DNA of 64,000 bases from Rhodanobacter sp. ANJX3 (GTDB lineage Bacteria; Pseudomonadota; Gammaproteobacteria; Xanthomonadales; Rhodanobacteraceae): positions 646,367 to 710,366 of the forward strand of contig NZ_JACHCM010000001.1 in the NCBI RefSeq assembly GCF_014200755.1, in the 5' to 3' direction. The notes below the pieces were generated by a model. That model was given only the letters and a program-made list of their open reading frames with translations, had not been told where the DNA came from and did not search any database. The position numbers and the translations under genes are program-made. Below are positions 45,625 to 54,302 of this stretch, in pieces. Positions within the stretch are counted from its first letter, which is position 1. The number at the start of each line of letters is the position of its first letter.

Positions 45625-46371
45625 TCAGCTCTCGAGCAGTGCCGCGAGAATGCGCGGCACCTCGGCCGTGGCCGCCGCCAGGTGCGCAAAGATTTCCTCG
45701 ATGCTGATTTCCGACTCGTCGCCGCAGCCGGCGGCAAAGTTGGCGACCAGCGCGAGGCAGGCGTATTGCAGCTCCAGCTCGCGCGCCAGCGAGGCCTCGG
45801 GCATGCCGGTCATGCCGACCAGATCGCAGCCGTCGCGCTTCATGCGCGCGATCTCGGCGCGGGTTTCCAGTCGCGGTCCCTGGGTGGCGCCATAGCAACC
45901 ACCGGCGATCACCGCGATGCCGGCCTTGGCCGCGGCGGCCAGCACCGTCTGCCGCAGCGACTCGGTATACGGCTCGCTGAAATCGATGTGCTTTACCTCG
46001 GCACCGTCGGCGTCGCAGAAGCTGGTATAGCGGCCGTGGGTGTAATCGATGACCTGATCGGGCACCACGATCACACGTGGCCCCATATCGGCACGAATGC
46101 CGCCGACGGCGTTGACGCCGATGACTTTGCGCGCGCCCAGACTGTGCAACGCCCACAGGTTGGCACGGTAATTCACTCGATGCGGCGGCAGGCTGTGGCT
46201 TTCGCCGTGACGGGCCAGAAAGGCCACCCGCTTGCCGGCAAAATCGCCGATCACCACGTCACCGGCGGCCGGGCCGTACGGCGTATCCACTGCATGCCGC
46301 ACGGTATTTTCCAGCCCGGGAAACTTGTACAGGCCGCTGCCACCGATCACGGCGAGGTCGATGTTGCTCAT
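45625..46371 (-). CDS. S-methyl-5'-thioinosine phosphorylase
   Basis: The 248-residue protein belongs to the MTAP/PNP family: GGSGLYKFPGL, ARHGESHSLPPHRVNYRAN, NAVGGI and GMTGMPEA. Gammaproteobacteria with this type usually phosphorolyse methylthioinosine rather than methylthioadenosine; specificity is inferred from lineage. It is last in the operon CYTH, nagZ, hpt, and is 4 bp from hpt. It supplies hypoxanthine, which hpt can reuse. Confidence 0.92.
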   Translation of the reverse strand: MSNIDLAVIGGSGLYKFPGLENTVRHAVDTPYGPAAGDVVIGDFAGKRVAFLARHGESHSLPPHRVNYRANLWALHSLGARKVIGVNAVGGIRADMGPRVIVVPDQVIDYTHGRYTSFCDADGAEVKHIDFSEPYTESLRQTVLAAAAKAGIAVIAGGCYGATQGPRLETRAEIARMKRDGCDLVGMTGMPEASLARELELQYACLALVANFAAGCGDESEISIEEIFAHLAAATAEVPRILAALLES

Positions 46372-46374
46372 AGC

Positions 46375-46929
46375 TCAGCCCTCCTTCAACGCATAAATGG
46401 CCGGCAGATTGCGGCCCTGCTCGTGAAAGTCCATGCCGAAGCCGAACACGTAGCGGTCGGGGAGTTCGATGCCGTGAAAGTCGGCGCTGATGCCTTCGAC
46501 CAGGCGATCGTGGCGCTTGGTGCACAGGCTGACGATCAGCACCCTTTTTGCGCCGCGTTGGTAGCAGTCGTCGCGCACGGCTTTCAGCGTGTGGCCTTCG
46601 TCGAGGATGTCGTCGACCAGCAGCACCACCCGATCGACCAGCGACACCTGAGGCTCGCGCAGCCAGTGCAGTTCGCTACCGGTGGTTTCGCCGCGATAGC
46701 GCGTGGCGTGGACGTAGTCGAATTCGAGATCGGTGCGGATGGCCAGAGCCAGCTGACCGGCGAAGATCAGCGCGCCGTTCATCACGGTGAGAAACACCGG
46801 ACGCTCGCCGTCGAGCGCCGCATCGATCTTGTGCGCCATCTCGGCGATGACGCTGTCGATCTCTTGGCGCTCATGCAGCAGGTCGGCAGTAGCGAGCGCA
46901 TCGGCGAGCGAAGGTGTGAGCGTGTTCAT
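46375..46929 (-). CDS. hpt: Hypoxanthine(-guanine) phosphoribosyltransferase
   Basis: The 184-residue protein has the PRPP motif VVLLVDDILDEGHTL, typical of the family, and the FGFGMDFHEQGRN end. It makes IMP (and perhaps GMP) from the free base. The start at 46929 overlaps the nagZ stop (ATGA). Pairing with the thioinosine phosphorylase suggests coordinated purine salvage. Confidence 0.94.
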   Translation of the reverse strand: MNTLTPSLADALATADLLHERQEIDSVIAEMAHKIDAALDGERPVFLTVMNGALIFAGQLALAIRTDLEFDYVHATRYRGETTGSELHWLREPQVSLVDRVVLLVDDILDEGHTLKAVRDDCYQRGAKRVLIVSLCTKRHDRLVEGISADFHGIELPDRYVFGFGMDFHEQGRNLPAIYALKEG

Positions 46930-47960
46930 GCGTTTTCCCGATCGGCGTTCAACGCCGTGATGCGCGCGACGAAACGATCGCGCTGTGGATTGTTGAGAAG
47001 ACCGGCCCAGCTGGCGCCGATGGCGCCGCGAAGCGCGGCAAGTTCGGGCGATAGGGCGCTCAGGCTCGCGCGGTCGGAGGCGCGATCCTGCACGGCGGCG
47101 ATCGCCTGCGCCACCACGTCGGGGAAACAGGCCAGTACCAGATCGCAGCCCGCGTCGAGGTGGGCGCACACGCGCTCTTCCACGCTGCCGGCGGCACCGG
47201 CGGCGGCCATGCTGATGTCGTCGCTGATCACCGCGCCGGCAAAACCCAGCTCGCCGCGCAGGATCTGCTCGATCCATACGCGCGAATAGCCGGCAGGCTC
47301 GCCGTCGATCGCCGGATAGGTGACGTGCGCCATCATCACCGCCTCGACCTTGGCCTCGATGCATTCGGCAAACGGCAGCAGATCGTCACGGCGGATGGTG
47401 TCCAGATCGCGCGGGTCGATCGCCTGCGCCTTGTGCGTATCGGCAGCGACCGAGCCGTGGCCGGGGAAATGCTTGAGTACCGCTGCCATACCGCCCAGAT
47501 GCATGCCGCGCACATAGGCCTGCGCCAGCTCGGCGGTGATCGCCGGATCGGCATGGAACGCGCGCAGGCCGATGGCCGCGTTGCCACGCGCCAGATCGAC
47601 CACCGGCGCAAAGCTGAAATCCACGCCGCTGGCGCGCAGCTCGCTGGCCATGACCCAGGCGTGCTCCTCGGCCAGCCGCACCGCTTCCAGCGGATCGCGA
47701 TCGTATACCTCGCCGATGCGTGCCAGCGCCGGCAGCCGGGTGAAGCCGTCGCGGAAGCGCTGTACCGGGCCGCCTTCCTGATCGACCGCGATCAGCAGCT
47801 CGTCGCCGCCGACCTCGCGGATGGCATCGCACAGCGCCACCAGCTGTTCGCGGCTGGCGTAGTTGCGCGAAAACAGCAGCACGCCGACGACGCCCGGCGC
47901 CGCGAGCCAGGGCTTTTCGTGATCGGCCAGTTCGAGGCCGGCGATACCGATCATCAGCAT
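46926..47960 (-). CDS. nagZ: Beta-N-acetylhexosaminidase NagZ
   Basis: The 344-residue glycoside hydrolase family 3 enzyme removes GlcNAc from anhydro-muropeptides during cell-wall recycling. The family motif KHFPGHG is followed by the catalytic His/Asp loop, with AVDQEGG upstream and ISDDISM for the nucleophile. No signal peptide; cytoplasmic. The start at 47960 (MLMIGIAG) overlaps the CYTH gene's end by 7 bp. It is in a run with hpt and the phosphorylase. Confidence 0.95.
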   Translation of the reverse strand: MLMIGIAGLELADHEKPWLAAPGVVGVLLFSRNYASREQLVALCDAIREVGGDELLIAVDQEGGPVQRFRDGFTRLPALARIGEVYDRDPLEAVRLAEEHAWVMASELRASGVDFSFAPVVDLARGNAAIGLRAFHADPAITAELAQAYVRGMHLGGMAAVLKHFPGHGSVAADTHKAQAIDPRDLDTIRRDDLLPFAECIEAKVEAVMMAHVTYPAIDGEPAGYSRVWIEQILRGELGFAGAVISDDISMAAAGAAGSVEERVCAHLDAGCDLVLACFPDVVAQAIAAVQDRASDRASLSALSPELAALRGAIGASWAGLLNNPQRDRFVARITALNADRENA

Positions 47961-48475
47961 GCCGCGTCCTCCGCGGCGCGCTCTGCCGGCGACCACTGCG
48001 TGAACGGATGGGCGATCAGGTTGACGTTGTAGTAACGCGTCAGCGCGCTCACTTCTGCGCCCAGCCAGGCGGGTTTCGGAAACGCGGCGTCCACTGCCGA
48101 CAGTTCGATCTCCGCCACGATCAGACCTTGGTTCTCGCCCAGAAATTCATCGATCTCGAACAGTGCCTCGCCGACGTGTACGTGGTGACGAATCTTTTCC
48201 AGCACGCCGTCGCACAACGTGGCCAGCAGCGCCTGCGCGTCGGCCAGCGCAATGGCGTACTCGAACTCGGCCCGCTCGATACCCGCCACCGCCGCCTTGA
48301 TGTTCAACCAGGCCTGGTCGCCGGCGATGCGCGCGCGCACGGACGCGCGTGCGTCGCCATTGCGCAGCGCCTGCGCACCGACCAGATAACCTTGCGCGAT
48401 GGTCTTGCTGTGCGAAACGCCGGCGCGCCAGCTGTCGTCGCGCAGAAGAAATTTTCGTTCGATTTCGATGGCCAT
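47954..48475 (-). CDS. CYTH-domain protein (inorganic triphosphatase-like)
   Basis: The 173-residue protein has the CYTH start IEIERKFLL and later the acidic/basic strands VRARIAGDQAWLNIK, EIDEFLGENQGLIVAEIEL. These form a triphosphate-binding tunnel with metal. Most small bacterial members hydrolyse tripolyphosphate; adenylate cyclase activity is the alternative. It is the first gene of the nagZ-hpt-phosphorylase run. Confidence 0.93.
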   Translation of the reverse strand: MAIEIERKFLLRDDSWRAGVSHSKTIAQGYLVGAQALRNGDARASVRARIAGDQAWLNIKAAVAGIERAEFEYAIALADAQALLATLCDGVLEKIRHHVHVGEALFEIDEFLGENQGLIVAEIELSAVDAAFPKPAWLGAEVSALTRYYNVNLIAHPFTQWSPAERAAEDAAC

Positions 48476-48487
48476 GGCTTTTAGTTG

Positions 48488-48516
48488 AAAAGTGCGGCCA
48501 TGGATGGCCGCTTTTT
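48488..48516. terminator. Intrinsic terminator between rlmD and the CYTH gene
   Basis: An 8-bp GC-rich stem (GCGGCCAT, 48494-48501, with its complement 48504-48511) has A/T runs on both flanks. It lies 20-50 bp after the rlmD stop on the minus strand and separates it from the CYTH-led operon. The very short 2-nt loop must open by a pair or two in RNA. Confidence 0.8.
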
Positions 48517-48534
48517 GATCTTCGCGTTAAAGGA

Positions 48535-49872
48535 CTAACGCATAAATACAGCAATGGATTCGACGTGCGAAGTGTGCGGAAACATATCCATCACGCCGGC
48601 GGACTTCAGGGTAAACCCGTGCCGATCGACCAGGATGCCGGCATCGCGCGCCAGCGACGCCGGATGGCACGACACGTAGACGATGCGGCGCGTCTGCTTG
48701 TGCGGCAGGTATTCCAGCACCTTGTCGGCGCCAGCGCGCGGTGGATCGAGCAGCATCTTGTCCCATGGTTGGCGCGCCCAGTCGGCGCTGCGCTGATCCT
48801 CGAACAGGTTGGCCACCTGAAAGCGCGCGTTGGCGATGCCGTTGCGCGCGGCGTTCTGCGCCGCGCGTTCGACCAGACCGTGCTCGCCTTCCACGCCGAC
48901 GACTTCAGCGACGCGCCGGGCGATCGGCAACGTGAAATTGCCCAAGCCGCAGAACAGGTCGAGCACGCGATCGGTCGGCTGCGGATCGAGCAGCTCCATC
49001 GTGCGCGCCATCATCCGCACATTCATGCCGGCATTGACCTGGACGAAATCCAGCGGCTGAAATTCCAGCTCGACGTCGTCGATGGCCGTGTCTGCGCTGG
49101 GAATGCGGAAGGCCAGACGCGGGTTCTCCGGCCACAGCGGATGCACACTGCTGTTGCCGCCGGGCTGCAAAAAGATAGCCAGATCGTGCTGCTGACCGAA
49201 CGCGGTGAGCTTGGCCAGATCGGACTCACTCAATGGCTGCATGTGCCGGAAAACCAGTCCCATAGTGTCGTCGCCCGCAGCGAACTCGATCTGCGGAATA
49301 TCGCTGGCCGCATCCATGCCGTTGATCAGATCGGCCAGCAGGCCGATCTTCGGACCGAGCGCCGGATGCATCACCTCGCACTGCTGGACGTCGGCAACAA
49401 AGGCGTGGTTACTCTCTTCGCGGAAGCCGACCAGCACGCGGCCCTTCTTCACCACGTTGCGAACGGAAAGCCTGCCCTTGCGCCGATAGCCCCACGACTG
49501 ATCGGTCAGCGGCGGCAGCCACTGCTGCGGCGTCACCTTGCCGATGCGCTCGAAGTTTTCGGTCAGCACGCGCTGCTTGGTGGCGATCTGCGAGTCCGCG
49601 TCCAAATGCTGCAACGAACAGCCGCTGCATTCGCCGAAATGCCGGCAGCGCGGCTCGACCCGGTGCGGCGAGCGGGTGATCAGCTCGACCACCTCGGCCT
49701 CGTCGAAATGCCGATGGCGTTTGCGCAAGCGCAGCAGCACGTGTTCGTCCAGCAGCGCGCCGCTGACGAACACCGCCTTGCCGTCGACGCGGGTGACGCC
49801 GCGACCGTCGTGGCTGAGGTCGGTGATCACCGCTTCGAACGGTGTGGTGGATACGGAATTGGATCGGGACAT
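48535..49872 (-). CDS. rlmD: 23S rRNA (uracil(1939)-C(5))-methyltransferase
   Basis: The 445-residue protein begins with a TRAM-like domain, followed by the [4Fe-4S] ligands in CRHFGECSGC and a Rossmann methyltransferase with LDLFCGLGNFTLPIA. The catalytic nucleophile is the Cys in YVSCHPASLARD. It methylates U1939 of 23S rRNA with SAM. Length is as in E. coli RumA. It has its own terminator downstream. Confidence 0.96.
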   Translation of the reverse strand: MSRSNSVSTTPFEAVITDLSHDGRGVTRVDGKAVFVSGALLDEHVLLRLRKRHRHFDEAEVVELITRSPHRVEPRCRHFGECSGCSLQHLDADSQIATKQRVLTENFERIGKVTPQQWLPPLTDQSWGYRRKGRLSVRNVVKKGRVLVGFREESNHAFVADVQQCEVMHPALGPKIGLLADLINGMDAASDIPQIEFAAGDDTMGLVFRHMQPLSESDLAKLTAFGQQHDLAIFLQPGGNSSVHPLWPENPRLAFRIPSADTAIDDVELEFQPLDFVQVNAGMNVRMMARTMELLDPQPTDRVLDLFCGLGNFTLPIARRVAEVVGVEGEHGLVERAAQNAARNGIANARFQVANLFEDQRSADWARQPWDKMLLDPPRAGADKVLEYLPHKQTRRIVYVSCHPASLARDAGILVDRHGFTLKSAGVMDMFPHTSHVESIAVFMR

Positions 49873-49979
49873 AGGTAATCAGCAAGCCAGAAAATCGGCG
49901 CATCGACGGATGCGAAACACATTAGCCGCCGATTATCACAGATCGATTGCCACGCCGCCTTGCGGCAAGGACAACGCGC

Positions 49980-50582
49980 CTATTTCTGCTGCCAGGCGCC
50001 TGAAGCGTTCTGCACATACCAGCCGGCCTTGGCTCGATCGATCCAGCCCTTGGCAAACGTCGCCTGGATCTGCGCCTGCCACTCGGGATGGCCGTTGGCA
50101 CTGGCCACTTCGCGATACAGCGCGGCGCGATCGCGGTTTTCGTCGGCCACCGTGGCGGACGCCTGGGCACGCTCACTCAGCGGCACCTTGGACGCGTCAC
50201 GCATGGCGACCATGCCATCGCGGGTGAAGCCCACCGCGCCGCTGTCCAGCAGCGCTCCTAGCGGCCCTTGAAAGCGTCCACTCATGCGGGCGCTGATGGC
50301 TTCGGTAGCGGCGGTCTGCACACGGATGTTCGGCACATCGGCCGCGGCGGCGGTGGGAATCAGCACGTCCAGCAGCATCGCCGACGGGTGCTGGCCGCTA
50401 TCCGCTGCCGGCGGCGGATCCTTGGGCGCGGGCTTGGCCGGGCTGGCGCTGTCGATCACGTTGCCGATGAACTGATCGGCGGCCTTTTGTGCGGCGGCCT
50501 CGGGGAAATACACGTTGATGGTGACGCAGCCGACCAGGGCGATGGCCAGAGTGGCGAGGAGTCCGACGACGAGTTTGCGCAT
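49980..50582 (-). CDS. DUF1318 (YdbL-like) lipoprotein
   Basis: The 200-residue protein starts with a lipoprotein signal (LATLAIALVGC, Cys at about residue 19) and then VTINVYFPEAAAQKAAD, a strand resembling YnbE-type sequences. A linker (Pro/Ala-rich) leads to a C-terminal DUF1318 region like E. coli YdbL: SERAQASATVADENRDRAALYREVA and ending YVQNASGAWQQK. It lies 45 bp after the YdbH-like gene. In E. coli YdbH, YnbE and YdbL act together in phospholipid transport to the outer membrane; here the two small partners may be one protein. Inferred location: outer membrane facing the periplasm. Confidence 0.85.
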   Translation of the reverse strand: MRKLVVGLLATLAIALVGCVTINVYFPEAAAQKAADQFIGNVIDSASPAKPAPKDPPPAADSGQHPSAMLLDVLIPTAAAADVPNIRVQTAATEAISARMSGRFQGPLGALLDSGAVGFTRDGMVAMRDASKVPLSERAQASATVADENRDRAALYREVASANGHPEWQAQIQATFAKGWIDRAKAGWYVQNASGAWQQK

Positions 50583-50626
50583 GAGCCTTCCAACGTTGAA
50601 TAACGACAAGGGGTGAAAGAAACGCC

Positions 50627-52648
50627 TCAACGCACCTGCGGCGCGGCGCCGTTGATGGCCCCCTGCAGACGCTCCACCAGGGTCGGCCAGTCGACCTGTG
50701 CCTGATGGCCGACGACCTGCAAACGCGGCAGGCCGCTGCCTTCGAGAATAGTGTAGCTGTCGCCGCCGGAGTCCAGCCCGCTCATCCGGCAGACCGATGC
50801 CTGCAGCGTGCAGTTGAGGCCGATGCGCTTGTAGCCGAAGGTCTTGAACAGCTTGAGCACCACGCCCTGCAGGCCGGCCGCGATGCCGCCACCGCCGACC
50901 GTGGTGAGATTGTTGACCGCGCGCTGGCTGATCCGCCCGCCGCTGCCGGCCAGCAGGCGTGCGTCGAACGCCACAGGCTTCCAGTCGACCAGTTGCAGCT
51001 TGTCGATCGAGCCGTCCATGCGGCCGGTGATGCTGCCGAAGTCGAATACGCTGGTCATCGCGCCCAGATCGAGCTGGCGCAGGCTCATGTCACCGCTCAG
51101 CGCGGGACTCGGGCCGAACGGCTGCTGCACGGACAGCCGAGTGATGTCGACAAAGCCGCCAAACAGGCTGGCCGACAGTCCGCCCTGCAACTCGATGCGA
51201 TCGTCGATCCAGCGCAGCGAGGGAATCGCGCCGGCCAGGGTGCCGGGAAACGCGGGCCAGCCCATGGCACGGCTGAACGCGCTCATGTCGATGCCGAGCA
51301 GAACCAGGGAGGTGGTGAGCCGCTGCCCCTTCGCCGCAGCCGGGCGCCAGTCCAGCTGCCCTACGCGTAGATGACCGTTCAGCAACGGCACGTCGAGTGG
51401 TTTTTGCAGGCTCAGCAGGCCATCGCGACTTTGCCAGTGCGCCTGGGCGGCACCGTTGGTCAGGCGATAAAATTGCAGGCCGCTCCAGCCCAGCGTGGTG
51501 GCCGGCCGATCGCCCTGCACCGCCCAGTCCATGCCGCCGCGCAGATTCCTGATCGCCACACTACCGTCTGCCTCGGCCAGATCGAGATTATCTGTGTTGA
51601 AGGCGAACGCATGCAGCCCATCGGCGCGCATATCCACGGTGCCGCTGAGCTGCCCCGCACTGGTGAGGTTGCGCAGACCCATCGTGGCCAGCCACGCCTC
51701 GCCGTAGCGCTGATACGCGGCCGGAAAACTGGCGTGGAAGCGATCCAAGCTCAGGGTTTTCAGCATGCCTTTGGCATCGAATGCCAGCGCGCCCTCGAGC
51801 TGCAGCGCGTCGGCGTCGTTGATCTGCAGGCGATTCAAGGCGAAGGCACCGTTCTGCGCGGTAGCCTGCAAGCTCAGCGGCACGGCATGGTTCGGCAGCT
51901 TGGCGTAGATCGGCCCGAGCAGGATCTCGCCGCCACGCAGGCTGGTTTCCAGATCGATCTGTGCCGGCCCGTCGGTAGTGTCCAGATCGAACTGGCCCCC
52001 ACCGCTGAGCCGCTGCGCCGCCAGCGTGCCGGACGGCGTATCGAAGCCCGCGTCGCTGAGAGTGAACTGACCGGACGACTGCAATCCGACATCGCGCACG
52101 TCCAGCGCCAGCTTGGCGTCGAGTTTGCCGCCGGTCGCGTGGCCCGACCACACCGTGCCGAGCAGGCCCTGCAACCAGCCGGCGGGCAGGTTTTTCAGGT
52201 CGATCTGCAGGTGGCTCAGCTGATCCAGCGGCATGGCGGTGCTGACCTGCGCCTTGCCCTGGGCGATGTCGATCTGCAGGGTATTGGCCGCTTCGCTGAG
52301 CTGCATGACCGCATGCGCGTTGCTCAACGCACCGCCTGGCGCATTCGCCAGCTGCACGCCGCTGTCGACAATCCAGCGCAGCTGCGAGTCGCGCTGCAGG
52401 CTGCCATCCAGCGTCAGGCCGAGCCGATGCCAGCCCATGGCCGCAATATCCGCCTGTGCGGCATGCAGCTGCAGGCGCAGGCCGCCCTTGCCGTCCTCAC
52501 CGATGCGCACGTTCACCGACTGCAGTCGAACGCCCGGCACGCTGACGGCCCTGGCGCTCAGCACGATATCCGCCCGCGCGGGCGCTACCCACAGGCTGCC
52601 CAGCAGGAGCAGGCAGCACAGCAAAAGATGGCTTGATGTCGAACGCAT
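50627..52648 (-). CDS. YdbH-like AsmA-superfamily envelope protein
   Basis: The 673-residue protein has an N-terminal signal/anchor (SSHLLLCCLLLLGSLW) and then a long series of beta-strand repeats in the style of AsmA-like bridge proteins. The C-terminal part has GRISQRAVNNLTTVGGGG and GYKRIGLNCTL, typical of the YdbH family. E. coli YdbH, TamB and YhdP carry phospholipid across the periplasm. It is somewhat shorter than E. coli YdbH (about 880). The start at 52648 (MRSTSSHLL) places the signal first. It is followed by the YdbL-like lipoprotein. Confidence 0.85.
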   Translation of the reverse strand: MRSTSSHLLLCCLLLLGSLWVAPARADIVLSARAVSVPGVRLQSVNVRIGEDGKGGLRLQLHAAQADIAAMGWHRLGLTLDGSLQRDSQLRWIVDSGVQLANAPGGALSNAHAVMQLSEAANTLQIDIAQGKAQVSTAMPLDQLSHLQIDLKNLPAGWLQGLLGTVWSGHATGGKLDAKLALDVRDVGLQSSGQFTLSDAGFDTPSGTLAAQRLSGGGQFDLDTTDGPAQIDLETSLRGGEILLGPIYAKLPNHAVPLSLQATAQNGAFALNRLQINDADALQLEGALAFDAKGMLKTLSLDRFHASFPAAYQRYGEAWLATMGLRNLTSAGQLSGTVDMRADGLHAFAFNTDNLDLAEADGSVAIRNLRGGMDWAVQGDRPATTLGWSGLQFYRLTNGAAQAHWQSRDGLLSLQKPLDVPLLNGHLRVGQLDWRPAAAKGQRLTTSLVLLGIDMSAFSRAMGWPAFPGTLAGAIPSLRWIDDRIELQGGLSASLFGGFVDITRLSVQQPFGPSPALSGDMSLRQLDLGAMTSVFDFGSITGRMDGSIDKLQLVDWKPVAFDARLLAGSGGRISQRAVNNLTTVGGGGIAAGLQGVVLKLFKTFGYKRIGLNCTLQASVCRMSGLDSGGDSYTILEGSGLPRLQVVGHQAQVDWPTLVERLQGAINGAAPQVR

Positions 52649-52672
52649 GTCGCGCCATTCTGCCAAACTCAG

Positions 52673-53467
52673 ATGAACGATATGGATTTCGTTATGCATC
52701 GATGGTTTTCCGACTCATCTTCGAAGGCGGCCGCGTCCATCGACAGCCCAGCCGCTGGTTCCGTCAAACCCTTGCAAGCCACTCATTTACGCGTACTCGT
52801 CGCCGACGACGATCCCGGCAGCTGCCGCTTCCTGTGCGATGGATTGCGCTCGATGGGCGCGCGCGCCGAGGCCTGCGGCAATGGCCTGTCGGCGCTGGAG
52901 CGAGCGCGGCTGGAAACGTTCGATCTGCTGCTACTGGACTGCCGGATGCCTGGCGCCGGTGCGCTGGAAATACTGACTCTGCTGCGCGAAGACGCCGAAG
53001 CACTGTCCGCCGACAGCACGGCCGTGGCGACGACCGCCGAACTGGCGCCGGCCGATCGCAAGGCGCTGCTCGGCGCCGGCTTCAGCGAGATTTTGCTCAA
53101 GCCCTGCGGGCTGAGCGATCTGCAGCGCCTGCTGACGCTGTCGGATCGCAGCGGCATCGCCATACTCGACGACGGCGCCGCGCTGATGACCACCGGCGAT
53201 ACCACCACGATGCGCGCGCTGCGCCTGCTGCTGCGCGAAGAGCTGGCGGTGCTCGAGCGCGAGCTGGACCAGGTCAGCCTGGATCGCGTCGACTTCGGCG
53301 AGCGCCTGCATCGGCTGCGGTCGTCATGCGGATTTTGCGGCGCCGCCACGCTCTCGACGCAGACGGCCTTGCTGCAAAGACAGCTGGCCCGAGCCGATGC
53401 CGCGCCGGTCTCGCTGGTGCGTTTCCGCCGCGCGCTGCTGGCGACGATCCAGGCGCTGGATCGCTGA
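52673..53467 (+). CDS. REC-Hpt two-domain signalling protein
   Basis: The 264-residue protein has a receiver domain (about 38-155) with the acidic cluster ADDD, phospho-acceptor Asp89 (LLLLDCRMPG) and Lys143 (ILLKPCG), then an Hpt-like domain (about 175-264) with His213 in RLHRLRSSCGFCGA, matching the HxLKGSS type loosely. It could pass phosphate from a kinase to another regulator. No kinase is next to it. The start is weakly supported; ATGs at 52673, 52682 and 52694 are in frame. It is divergent from the YdbH-like gene and converges with recO. Confidence 0.85.
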   Translation: MNDMDFVMHRWFSDSSSKAAASIDSPAAGSVKPLQATHLRVLVADDDPGSCRFLCDGLRSMGARAEACGNGLSALERARLETFDLLLLDCRMPGAGALEILTLLREDAEALSADSTAVATTAELAPADRKALLGAGFSEILLKPCGLSDLQRLLTLSDRSGIAILDDGAALMTTGDTTTMRALRLLLREELAVLERELDQVSLDRVDFGERLHRLRSSCGFCGAATLSTQTALLQRQLARADAAPVSLVRFRRALLATIQALDR

Positions 53468-54178
53468 TCAGCGGCGCGTGCTGGCCATGGCCAGCACGCG
53501 CCAGGCGCGCAGCTCGCCGCCGCCGAGATGAAAGCGGATGATCTCGCGCATCAGGTCGCGCAGCGTACGCAAGCCGGCATTGTCCGGCATCCGATCCTGC
53601 TGAAGCGCGAGCAGATCGCTGCCTCGGATGGCCCGCGCATGGCTGGCTACGCTGCGCACGGCACCCTGATCGGCCCGATAGCGGTAGTGCTCGTCGGCTT
53701 CCAGCGGCTCGCCGTTTTCAGCGTCGAGCTCCAGCTGCAGGCCATAGCCGATCGCTTCCAGCAGATCGCGCTCGAACCGACGCAGCGTCCACGCCAGCGG
53801 CTCGCCGCCGGCCAGCCGTACCAGCGTGGTCGCATAGGCATCGAACAGGCTGGGAAACGGATCCTGCCGCTCGGTCAGCCGCACCACCAGCTCGTTGAGA
53901 TAGAGGCTGGCCAGCGCCGCGTCGCCGACCATCCGCAGCGGCACGCCGACCGGTTCGACCGCGGTCAACGTGGCCAGCTCGCCGCGCAGCAGCAGATCCA
54001 TCGCGATCGGCTGGAACGGCTCCAGCTGCGCCCGCTTCAGGCGGGCCTTTTCGCCGCGCACGCCGCGCGCGATCACACCGATGCGGCCGTGCTCGCGCGT
54101 CAGACACTCCAGCAACAACGACGTCTCGCGGTAAGGCCGCGCGTGCAGCACGTAGGCGGGTTGCTGTTCGATGCGCAT
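53468..54178 (-). CDS. recO: DNA repair protein RecO
   Basis: The 236-residue protein has the RecO N-terminal OB-fold (AYVLHARPYRETSLLLECLTREHG, RGVRGEKARL) and the helical C-terminal domain. It lacks the zinc-finger cysteines found in some relatives. With RecF/RecR it loads RecA onto gaps. It is the last gene of the conserved lepA-to-recO block and is separated from era by an inverted repeat, not by a clear terminator. Confidence 0.93.
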   Translation of the reverse strand: MRIEQQPAYVLHARPYRETSLLLECLTREHGRIGVIARGVRGEKARLKRAQLEPFQPIAMDLLLRGELATLTAVEPVGVPLRMVGDAALASLYLNELVVRLTERQDPFPSLFDAYATTLVRLAGGEPLAWTLRRFERDLLEAIGYGLQLELDAENGEPLEADEHYRYRADQGAVRSVASHARAIRGSDLLALQQDRMPDNAGLRTLRDLMREIIRFHLGGGELRAWRVLAMASTRR

Positions 54179-54190
54179 GGCGGCTGTCTA

Positions 54191-54302
54191 GGGGAGAGGG
54201 ACGAGTCGCGAGGGCGTAAATCCGAATCGCCTTCTTCGGCGTTATGTTTCGAAGAGCCTTCCTGAGGGCGCCCTCGCTACTCGCCTCTCGTCCCTCGCTC
54301 CT
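54191..54302. repeat. Long imperfect inverted repeat between era and recO
   Basis: Left arm 54191-54216 and right arm 54269-54302 are mutually complementary except for a few mismatches and a 7-nt insertion. The core CGCCCTCGC and TCGTCCCTC segments match. The central 52 nt includes its own small hairpin (CGCCTTCTTCGGCG). There is no T-run. The right arm reaches the last codon of era. This looks like an intergenic palindromic repeat of the REP/ERIC kind; no second copy was noticed in the window. Confidence 0.65.

Noticed and set aside
46375-47364. Hpt with a ~145-residue N-terminal extension
   Set aside because: The extension is a shadow of nagZ. The ATG at 46929, overlapping the nagZ stop, gives the family length.
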